A stretch of 8,758 nucleotides of DNA. Source: Casp-actino8 sp046082625. GTDB taxonomy: Bacteria; Actinomycetota; Acidimicrobiia; Acidimicrobiales; Ilumatobacteraceae. Positions 1 to 5,681 of this stretch are shown in pieces. Positions within the stretch are counted from its first letter, which is position 1, and each line of letters begins with the position of its first letter. Location: positions 1 to 8,758 of the forward strand of contig JBJTYE010000186.1 of NCBI GenBank assembly GCA_046082625.1, in the 5' to 3' direction. The translations under genes were made by a program, and so were the position numbers. The notes under the pieces are model-generated. The model ran no database searches. It worked only from the letters and a program-made list of their open reading frames with translations, and had not been told where the DNA came from.

Positions 1-1
1 C

Positions 2-409
2 ATGAGTCATCCCTTTCTCTCCGATGCCTGGATGGAAGCCGCCCAGGGCATTCGCGCCAAATACGAAGGCCAGACCCCCAAGATCAACGCAGTGGTGAAG
101 ATCAACCAGGTGATCACCGACGTGCCCTTCGGTGACGGCACCGTCAAGGCCTACATCGACACCTCGTCAGGCGAGATGAAGATGGAACTGGGCGAACTGC
201 CCGATCCTGAGGCCACCGTGACCACCGATTGGGCCACCGCTCGAGCCATCTTCGCCCTCGGCGATCAGGCCACGGCCATGCAGGCCTTCATGGGCGGCAA
301 GATCAAGGTCGTCGGCGACATGATGAAGATGATGGCCTTGCAGACGGCCATGCCCCAGACCGACATCACCGTCAAGATCGCCGAAGAGATCAAGGCAATC
401 ACCGAATAG
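2..409 (+). CDS. SCP2 sterol-binding domain protein
   Basis: A stand-alone sterol carrier protein 2 (SCP2) fold of 135 residues, the usual size for single-domain bacterial members. The family binds lipids such as sterols or acyl-CoA in a hydrophobic tunnel. No catalytic residues are expected and no signal peptide is seen, so it should be cytoplasmic. The best marker is the C-terminal segment at residues 94-112, AFMGGKIKVVGDMMKMMAL, which matches the family's Phe-x-x-Gly-Lys...Gly-Asp-Met pattern before the closing amphipathic helix. Residues 45-80 give the alternating strands typical of the SCP2 sheet. The ATG at base 2 gives a normal N-terminus, but only one base precedes it, so a ribosome site cannot be judged and a longer start outside the window is possible. 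The 3' end overlaps the convergent exporter gene by 11 bp. The dehydrogenase beyond that exporter is of a type that occurs fused to SCP2 in eukaryotic MFE-2, which suggests a shared lipid role (inference). Confidence 0.9.
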   Translation: MSHPFLSDAWMEAAQGIRAKYEGQTPKINAVVKINQVITDVPFGDGTVKAYIDTSSGEMKMELGELPDPEATVTTDWATARAIFALGDQATAMQAFMGGKIKVVGDMMKMMALQTAMPQTDITVKIAEEIKAITE

Positions 410-1904
410 CGACGTCACCGGTCGCCACATCCTCCCGGGCCGTCGGCGTCACCCGCGACGACAACACGACGGCCACCACCGCCACCACCGTGGCCACCAG
501 GAAGGCCGCCGAGTACGACGCCGTGGTGGGTCGGCCGTTCCCCACCGACTGCTGCACCGAGGTCATGATCACCGAGCCGAACACGGCTCCGAGTTGAGTC
601 ATGAGCTGCTGCATGGCGCCAGCCACACCCAGATCCCGATCGTCCACGGCGTTGGCCACCAACGACGTCATGGCCGGGCTCGACATCCCGATACCGGCAC
701 CCGACAGTCCGAGAGCCAGCAACATCAACGCCAGGCCGGTGTTCGGACCGACGGTGGCGAAGGCCAGCATCGATCCGGTGACGCACAGACTCCCGGCCAC
801 ACCCATCACCCGTTCCCCGAGTCGAATGGTGACGAAGCTGGCCAAGGGAGCGACGATGGCGAAGGTGAGCGGTCGAGTGATGACCACCAGCGAGATCTTG
901 GCGGTGTCGTAGCGCAGGATCTCGTCGAGGACTTGGGGCGCCAGCAGGAATCCGCCCATGTAGGCGAAGTTGGACAAGGTCTGGGACAAGACCGGAAGGG
1001 CCACGTTGCGCGTCCGCAACCATTCGAGGGGCAGCAGCGGATGTTGCACCGTCTGTTCGATGCGGACGAAGACCATCAAAGACAGCACCGAGGCCGTCAA
1101 CAACGACAGCGTGGCCGGATGGGACCATCCCCATTGCGGTCCCTGGTTGACGCCGGCCAGCATCATCGCCGCACCGGCTCCGAGCGTGGCCGAACCTCCG
1201 AGATCGAACGAGACGCCGTCGATGCGTTCAGTGTCGGGAAGCAACCACAGCGCCACGGCCACCCCCACCAGACACAGCGGGGCCTGCACGATGAAGATCA
1301 CCCGCCACCCGAGAGCCTCCACCAAAGGTGCTCCGGCCACGACGCCCAACACCGGTGCACCGGCATTGACGAAACTCCAGTAGCTGAGTGGTCGGACCCG
1401 TTGTTCGGGCGGGAAGAGTCGATTGATGTAGGCCATGGTCGCCGGCCCGGTGGCCGCTCCGGCCGAGGCCGACAGGATGCGGAAGAGCACCATGCTCGGA
1501 GCGCTCCAGGCCACAGCGGTCAGAGCGGCGAAGATTCCGGCGCCGGTCAATCCGAGAACGAAGACTCGCTTGTGACCCCAGAGGTCACCGGCCTTGCCGA
1601 ATGCCGGTCCGACCACGCCGAAGGCCAGCATCGGTCCGGTGATGGACCAGGACACGACCGAGATCGACGAATCGAACTCATCGGCGATCGAACCGAGGGA
1701 CACCACCAGGATGGTGATGGTGAAGCCCACGGTGAACAGGGCCGAGAGCACCACCAGCAACACGGCCCAATGACGTTCGATGGGAACCTTGCGACCGATC
1801 CAACGACGAAGAAGGATGGGCCAGGGCACCACGCCGATTTCGTCGACGCCGACGGAATCGACGTTGAGAGTGCGCGGCGACGTCTCGCGGGCGTCAGCGC
1901 CCAC
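399..1904 (-). CDS. MFS drug/metabolite exporter, DHA2 (14-helix) type
   Basis: An inner-membrane major facilitator transporter of 501 residues, probably a proton-coupled exporter of the EmrB/QacA (DHA2) group. About 14 hydrophobic helices can be placed, from residues 46-70 to 462-482, with the extra central pair near 235-252 and 263-282 that marks the 14-helix class. MFS motif A is clear in the loop after helix 2 (GKAGDLWGHKR, residues 103-113). The motif C region of helix 5 is loose (NAGAPVLGVVAGAP, 180-193) and lacks the usual Gly-Pro pair. The substrate cannot be read from sequence. The start is GTG, 3 bp after the stop of the upstream dehydrogenase, with no good Shine-Dalgarno site, so translation probably couples to that gene. 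A hydrophilic N-terminal tail of about 45 residues is longer than usual. An internal GTG at residues 25-26 could be used instead, though it also lacks a ribosome site. The end overlaps the SCP2 gene in antisense. Confidence 0.92.
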   Translation of the reverse strand: MGADARETSPRTLNVDSVGVDEIGVVPWPILLRRWIGRKVPIERHWAVLLVVLSALFTVGFTITILVVSLGSIADEFDSSISVVSWSITGPMLAFGVVGPAFGKAGDLWGHKRVFVLGLTGAGIFAALTAVAWSAPSMVLFRILSASAGAATGPATMAYINRLFPPEQRVRPLSYWSFVNAGAPVLGVVAGAPLVEALGWRVIFIVQAPLCLVGVAVALWLLPDTERIDGVSFDLGGSATLGAGAAMMLAGVNQGPQWGWSHPATLSLLTASVLSLMVFVRIEQTVQHPLLPLEWLRTRNVALPVLSQTLSNFAYMGGFLLAPQVLDEILRYDTAKISLVVITRPLTFAIVAPLASFVTIRLGERVMGVAGSLCVTGSMLAFATVGPNTGLALMLLALGLSGAGIGMSSPAMTSLVANAVDDRDLGVAGAMQQLMTQLGAVFGSVIMTSVQQSVGNGRPTTASYSAAFLVATVVAVVAVVLSSRVTPTAREDVATGDVAIR

Positions 1905-1907
1905 GGC

Positions 1908-2786
1908 TCAGGACTTCGGCGCCAGCGCTGACATGGCCTGAGCGAGGCCGTCCACGGTCCAGCGATCGTTCTGGTCGATCTCCTCGGCCATGGTCCAGGA
2001 CTGCACGCGGGTGACCTGACCACCCTGGACGAAGAAGGTCTCACCGTTGAAGGCGCACTTCTCCGACGACAGGTACGCCACCACCGGGCTCACGTTGGCC
2101 GGATCCCACATGTCGAAGGCACCTTCCTTCGGGGCCATGACGTCTTCGAGACCAGGCGTGGCCAGAGTCAAACGGGTCCGGGCGGCCGGAGCGATGGCGT
2201 TGCTCTTCACGGTGTAGCGCGACAACTCCTTGGCGCAGATCTTACTGAAGGTGGCGATACCGGACTTGGCCGCTCCGTAGTTGCTCTGTCCCGGATTGGA
2301 GAACAGCCCGGACGTGCTGCTGGTGTGCACGAGATTGCGAGGCTTGGTCACGCCGGCCTTGGCCTGTTCGCGCCAATAGGCAGCCGCGTGGCGAGTGGGG
2401 GCGAAGTGGCCCTTCAAGTGCACGGCGATGACCGCGTCCCATTCGGCCTCGCTCATGTTCACCAGCACGCGGTCCCGCAGGATGCCGGCGTTGTTCACCA
2501 GGATGTCGAGATCTCCAAAAGCATCGATGGCGCTCTGGACCAGGCGCGCCGCGCCGTCCCAGTCGGCCACATTTTCGCCGTTGACGATGGCTTGGCCGCC
2601 CATTGCCTCGATGTCGGCCACGGTCTGCTGAGCCGGGGTGATGTCGTTGCCGGTTCCGTCGTTGGTGCCACCCAAGTCGTTGACGACCACTTTGGCTCCT
2701 TCGGCGGCGAACAGCAGGGCGTGTTCACGACCCAGTCCTCGACCAGCTCCGGTGATGATGGCGACGCGACCTTCGAGTGCTCCCAT
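1908..2786 (-). CDS. Short-chain dehydrogenase (SDR), MFE-2/HSD17B4-like
   Basis: A classical-fold NAD(P)-dependent oxidoreductase of 292 residues. The Rossmann glycine motif TGAGRGLG is at residues 12-19, NNAG at 98-101, and the catalytic set is Ser157, Tyr170 and Lys174 (YGAAK). Asp37 at the end of the second strand (VVVNDLGG) favours NAD over NADP. The long NDLGG...AQQTVADIEAMGG region after strand 2 and the HTSSTSGLFSNPGQSNYGAAK active-site segment resemble the (3R)-hydroxyacyl-CoA dehydrogenase domain of multifunctional enzyme 2 and its actinobacterial relatives. The likely reaction is therefore oxidation of a 3-hydroxyacyl-CoA or steroid hydroxyl group, although the exact substrate is inference. 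The hydratase and SCP2 parts of MFE-2 are not fused. The ATG start is secured by a strong GGGAGGAG site 8 bases upstream. The gene leads a two-gene unit with the exporter. The residues after about 262 (WTMAEEIDQNDRWT) form a C-terminal tail as seen in this subgroup. Confidence 0.93.
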   Translation of the reverse strand: MGALEGRVAIITGAGRGLGREHALLFAAEGAKVVVNDLGGTNDGTGNDITPAQQTVADIEAMGGQAIVNGENVADWDGAARLVQSAIDAFGDLDILVNNAGILRDRVLVNMSEAEWDAVIAVHLKGHFAPTRHAAAYWREQAKAGVTKPRNLVHTSSTSGLFSNPGQSNYGAAKSGIATFSKICAKELSRYTVKSNAIAPAARTRLTLATPGLEDVMAPKEGAFDMWDPANVSPVVAYLSSEKCAFNGETFFVQGGQVTRVQSWTMAEEIDQNDRWTVDGLAQAMSALAPKS

Positions 2787-2794
2787 GAGACGTT

Positions 2795-2802
2795 CTCCTC
2801 CC
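2795..2802 (-). promoter_or_regulatory. Ribosome binding site of the SDR gene
   Basis: On the - strand GGGAGGAG lies 8 bases before the ATG at 2786. It is the strongest Shine-Dalgarno match in the window and fixes the start of the dehydrogenase. The two-gene message appears to be loaded here, because the downstream exporter has no visible site of its own. Confidence 0.8.
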
Positions 2803-2818
2803 GCTGAGTTCCAGCGTC

Positions 2819-2824
2819 AGACTA
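2819..2824 (-). promoter_or_regulatory. Candidate -10 element for the SDR-MFS unit
   Basis: The - strand reads TAGTCT, fitting the actinobacterial TANNNT pattern. Transcription would start near 2811-2812, giving a 5' leader of about 25 bases that includes the strong ribosome site. The -35 region, 17-18 bases further upstream, is T-rich (TTTTTCGC) but matches TTGACA poorly. The gap to the upstream kinase gene is 92 bp, so either a separate promoter or read-through is possible. This is motif matching only. Confidence 0.3.
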
Positions 2825-2878
2825 CGTGTCCGGGTGCGAGGGCGAAAAACCGTTCACCGAAGGCGATGCGCTCGCGGG

Positions 2879-5050
2879 TCAGGCGAGTTTCAAGTCGATG
2901 ACCGTCCCACGAGGCAGAGACTGTCCCGGCTTGACGGCGGTTCCGGCCGATGTGACGGCGCTCACTTTGCCGGTCTGAGGTCCCTCCACCTTGCCGACCA
3001 CGAATCCGGCCGCCTCCAGCGCGGCCTTGGCTTCGGCCAAGGTCTTGTTCCGCACATCGGGCAGAGACACCAGATCGGGGCCGCGTGAGATCGACACCGT
3101 CACGGCCTTGCCGGGAGACAGCAGTTCTCCGGCGGCCGGGGACTGCGCGGCGATGGCTCCTTGCAGGACGTCGTTCGAGAACTGGGTATCGGCGCGGTTC
3201 AACTTGAGACCGAGGCTGTCGAGGAGAGCCGTGGCGTTCTCGACGGTCATACCGACGAGATTGGGGACCTCGCTCGGGGTCGGACCCTGGGACACGACGA
3301 TGTCGATCGTGGTTCCCTTGACGACTTCGGCACCCGGCTCGAGATTCGGTTGCTCTGCCACCTGAATGCCGATGACCGTGCCTTCGGGATCGGTGTCGCT
3401 GTAGCCGGGAATCTCCTGGCCGACCACGAATCCGACTTCGGTGAGAGCCAACTTCGCATTTTCGACCTTCATGCCCACGATGTCGGGCAACTTGACCGGC
3501 GGCGGGCCGCCCGAGACGAAGAACGTGATGTCGCCACCCGAGCGCAAGGACGACCCTTCGGGAGGATCGGTGCGGATGACCTCACCGAGTGCGAACTCGT
3601 CACTGAATTCCTCGGTGATCAGGACTTCCCAGTCGTATTCGGTCACCAGATTCTGCGCCTCGCCTTGATCGAGTCCGGCAAGAGTCGGAACGGCATACGA
3701 CTTGGATTGGGTGGCATTGAAGACGAAGTAGCCGCCGGCGATGACCACCAGCACCGCCACGGCCACCACGATCCACCGCATGACCGACGGACCGTCACCG
3801 TCATCATCGTCCAACAAGTCGTAGGCCTCGCCGGCCATTGCCGGATTCATCGTCGTCGGATTCACCGTCGTCGGGTTCACGGTCGTCGGTCGATCGGCGA
3901 TCGGCGGGACCGATGAACGACGGCCGATTCTGGGCGTGCCGGTCGGCGGCGTGTCGACCACGGCCGGGTTCGGTGTGGTCGGTTGTTGCGGACTCTGACC
4001 CGTGGAGGGGAATTCCCCGATGCGCAGACGCGGCGCAGATGCGGTCTGCGGCGGCGACACGGCCGGTTGAACGGTTGTGGTTTCGGCGGGCCGGAACAAG
4101 GTGGCGCTCGAATCGTCACCGAAGCGAATGCTGCCCGACGGATCCCGCCGCTCGGGACTGCCTCCCGGCATCGGAATCATGACCACCGGCAACGGAGCCG
4201 GTCGAGTCAGCGTCGGAGCCGCTTGGACCAGCGCGCGTCCCATCTCGGCGGCACTGGAGCGTTCCGATGGATCGGACCGACCGGCGCGCTCGAGAACCGA
4301 GGCCAATCCGCTGAGATCGGCCGAAACGGGGAACAGGCGATTCACCCGCGCCGACAACGTGCCGACCACCGAATCGACGAGGAACGGGACTTGTCCCGAG
4401 ACCGCCTCGACCAGGATCAAGGCCAGCGCGTAGACGTCGGCCTTCTCGTCGAAGGCTTCGCCGGTGGCCTGTTCGGGAGCGGCGTAGCGCGCCCGCTCCA
4501 TCGAGATCCCCTTGGTGTCGGACCAGGCGCGTTCGGAGATGACCGAGACCACGCCGAGATCGGCCACTCGGGACTTGCGGTCCTCGCCGAACATGATGGC
4601 CGACGGTCGCAGATCGTGATGGACGAAACCGCGTTTGTGGGCGTAGTCGAGGGCCCGACACACCTCCACGCCCAAGACCAGTGCTTGGCTCGGAGTCAAG
4701 TGTCGATTGCGGTCCAACATGTCGGCGAGAGTGCCGCCGGCCAGTCGCTCCTGCACCACATAGACCCGGTTCTCTCCACGGGCCTCGACTCGGCCATAGG
4801 CCACCGTCGGCACCAGATGGGGATGCTTCAACTGCGACACCGCCGCTGCCTGGTTCAACAAGGCCGCCCCGTCAGCCCGCGACGCCTGTCCGGAGAAGAG
4901 TCGGATGACCACGTCTTGTCCGGTGCGCTGGTCCACCCCGAAATAGGCAGTGGACGACGTGGACCGGGACTGCTCGGACACCAGCACGAACCGGTTGTCG
5001 ATCAGGGATCCGACCAGGGAATCGGGGTCGTTGTTCTCGAAGAAAGACAT
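2879..5050 (-). CDS. Membrane PASTA-repeat Ser/Thr kinase homologue, predicted pseudokinase
   Basis: A single-pass membrane protein of 723 residues with the layout of PknB-type kinases. A cytoplasmic kinase-fold domain spans about residues 20-275, a Pro/Thr-rich linker 282-405, an acidic patch 411-420 and a membrane helix about 424-444. Four external PASTA repeats follow at about 453-515, 520-588, 593-657 and 662-722; in the family these bind muropeptides or peptidoglycan. The kinase core is degenerate. The glycine loop is replaced by SEQSRSTSST (25-34), the beta-3 lysine is Arg50 (codon CGA), and the alpha-C glutamate is Gln67. The catalytic loop reads HHDLRPSA (144-151), with Arg for Lys and Ala for Asn. 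Asp146, Asp164 (DLG), APE (191-193) and DVY (205-207) remain, so the fold is probably kept while catalysis is probably lost. The ATG at 5050 places the domain normally; the ATG at 5113 would add 21 residues of unlikely sequence. No rod-shape or division genes lie beside it. M. tuberculosis MviN is a known pseudokinase precedent. Confidence 0.92.
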   Translation of the reverse strand: MSFFENNDPDSLVGSLIDNRFVLVSEQSRSTSSTAYFGVDQRTGQDVVIRLFSGQASRADGAALLNQAAAVSQLKHPHLVPTVAYGRVEARGENRVYVVQERLAGGTLADMLDRNRHLTPSQALVLGVEVCRALDYAHKRGFVHHDLRPSAIMFGEDRKSRVADLGVVSVISERAWSDTKGISMERARYAAPEQATGEAFDEKADVYALALILVEAVSGQVPFLVDSVVGTLSARVNRLFPVSADLSGLASVLERAGRSDPSERSSAAEMGRALVQAAPTLTRPAPLPVVMIPMPGGSPERRDPSGSIRFGDDSSATLFRPAETTTVQPAVSPPQTASAPRLRIGEFPSTGQSPQQPTTPNPAVVDTPPTGTPRIGRRSSVPPIADRPTTVNPTTVNPTTMNPAMAGEAYDLLDDDDGDGPSVMRWIVVAVAVLVVIAGGYFVFNATQSKSYAVPTLAGLDQGEAQNLVTEYDWEVLITEEFSDEFALGEVIRTDPPEGSSLRSGGDITFFVSGGPPPVKLPDIVGMKVENAKLALTEVGFVVGQEIPGYSDTDPEGTVIGIQVAEQPNLEPGAEVVKGTTIDIVVSQGPTPSEVPNLVGMTVENATALLDSLGLKLNRADTQFSNDVLQGAIAAQSPAAGELLSPGKAVTVSISRGPDLVSLPDVRNKTLAEAKAALEAAGFVVGKVEGPQTGKVSAVTSAGTAVKPGQSLPRGTVIDLKLA
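3843..3887 (-). repeat. Three 15-bp tandem repeats in the kinase linker
   Basis: Three near-identical 15-bp units (+ strand consensus GGRTTCAYSGTCGTC) encode the linker sequence TTVNPTTVNPTTMNP at residues 389-403, just before the acidic patch and the membrane helix. The copies differ at a few positions, so they are not an assembly artefact of exact duplication. In-frame changes in copy number would change the linker length without breaking the protein. Confidence 0.85.
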
Positions 5051-5063
5051 CCCCTCCAAACTA
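5051..5063 (-). promoter_or_regulatory. Candidate -10 element and ribosome site at the pseudokinase start
   Basis: On the - strand TAGTTT (5063-5058) is followed directly by GGAGGGG (5057-5051) and then the ATG at 5050. TAGTTT fits TANNNT, and its distance to the A of the ATG is 7 bases, the normal distance to a transcription start. A message starting there would be leaderless. Alternatively GGAGGGG is a Shine-Dalgarno site, but it abuts the ATG with only about 2 bases of spacing, which is too close to be efficient. No clear -35 box is seen upstream. Confidence 0.35.
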
Positions 5064-5139
5064 GTGGTTCGGGCCTTCCTGTGACGCCCGCCTCCGGGCC
5101 AAAGTGCGAACATGCTGGACTATCGGTGAGAATGGCGGA

Positions 5140-5673
5140 GTGAGCGACGTCGGCACCGACATCGAGACTGCAACGGAGGTCGCGGTTCGGGACCGCCGGC
5201 GGCGCCGTCTGACTCCCGAAGTGATCGTGGTGAGCGCGGTCGTGGCCGCCGGATTGGTCCTGGTGTTCCTCGGCCTCACTTCGGCGACCACCGGTCGCGA
5301 TGCGCTCGGCTATCCCGACGCCATCGTCGACGTGTCCCCGGCACCGAACGATCGCCAAGTGCTGTCCCAGACCGAGATCCTGGTCGACCTGGCCGACGGA
5401 TACGAGGCGGTCCTGGTCCTGGACGGCATCGAACTGCCGGTCACGAAGCTCGAAGACGTGGCCGGTCTTCTGGCAGAACCGGGTCAGCAGATCGAACTTC
5501 CGCCCACCGCCATCTACGACCAGGGCAATTCGCTCATCCGTTTCGAACCTCGGGAAGGCGCTCCGGTGGAGCGCTATCGCACCGGTGTGCACCAGGTGCA
5601 GGTCATCTTCTGGAAGATCGAGGACGGCCGGTCGGCCTCGCGCAGTTTCTCGTGGGGGTTCGAAGTTCTCTGA
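5140..5673 (+). CDS. Single-pass membrane protein with external Ig-like domain, function unknown
   Basis: I do not recognise a named family. The protein is 177 residues from a GTG start. A short cytoplasmic head ends in a very basic stretch (RDRRRRR, 17-23), then comes one membrane helix at about 27-48, so the rest should lie outside the membrane. The external part (about 60-177) looks like an all-beta sandwich. It opens with VDVSPAPNDRQVLSQTEILVDL (64-85) and closes with alternating strands at 150-177 (VHQVQVIFWKIEDGRSASRSFSWGFEV). This pattern recalls CopC-like or other bacterial Ig-like domains, but no copper-binding histidine cluster is present. The start at 5140 follows GGTGAG by 9 bases; an in-frame GTG at 5104 would add 12 residues and has no visible ribosome site. 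It diverges from the PASTA pseudokinase with 89 bp between starts, and ends 8 bp from the end of ligA. A shared cell-envelope role with the pseudokinase is speculation from position and topology. Confidence 0.8.
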   Translation: MSDVGTDIETATEVAVRDRRRRRLTPEVIVVSAVVAAGLVLVFLGLTSATTGRDALGYPDAIVDVSPAPNDRQVLSQTEILVDLADGYEAVLVLDGIELPVTKLEDVAGLLAEPGQQIELPPTAIYDQGNSLIRFEPREGAPVERYRTGVHQVQVIFWKIEDGRSASRSFSWGFEVL

Positions 5674-5681
5674 CCGCTCGT

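Noticed and set aside
594..1931. A 445-codon open frame on the + strand opposite the MFS exporter.
   Set aside because: Composition is His/Gly/Arg/Gln-rich and motif-free, and it mirrors the codons of the exporter. It is a shadow frame.
2835..2878. Possible terminator after the PASTA gene (GCGA/TCGC stem and a later T5 run on the - strand).
   Set aside because: The stem is only 4 bp and the T-run lies more than 10 bases after it, so it does not form a typical intrinsic terminator.
2817..2880. Short protein-like frame on the - strand (ERIAFGERFFALAPGHVV, then TGA), in the same frame as the SDR and ending 10 codons before its start.
   Set aside because: It has no start codon and its upstream part overlaps the end of the PASTA gene. 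It is too short to call a gene remnant, and the SDR has a strong ribosome site after it.
5086..5099. Inverted repeat GCCCG-cctc-CGGGC in the divergent region between the pseudokinase and the small membrane protein.
   Set aside because: A 5-bp GC-only stem is expected by chance in this base composition, and no second copy or operator pattern is visible.
5051..5113. A 21-residue N-terminal extension of the PASTA protein from the ATG at 5113.
   Set aside because: The added peptide is Gly/Arg-rich and unlike the N-terminus of the family, has no ribosome site, and would overlap the control region of the divergent gene. The ATG at 5050 fits better, though leaderless use of 5113 is not excluded.
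3983..5143. A 386-codon open frame on the + strand opposite the kinase-fold domain.
   Set aside because: It has low-complexity, Arg/His-rich sequence with no recognisable fold. The opposite strand encodes a clear kinase and linker.
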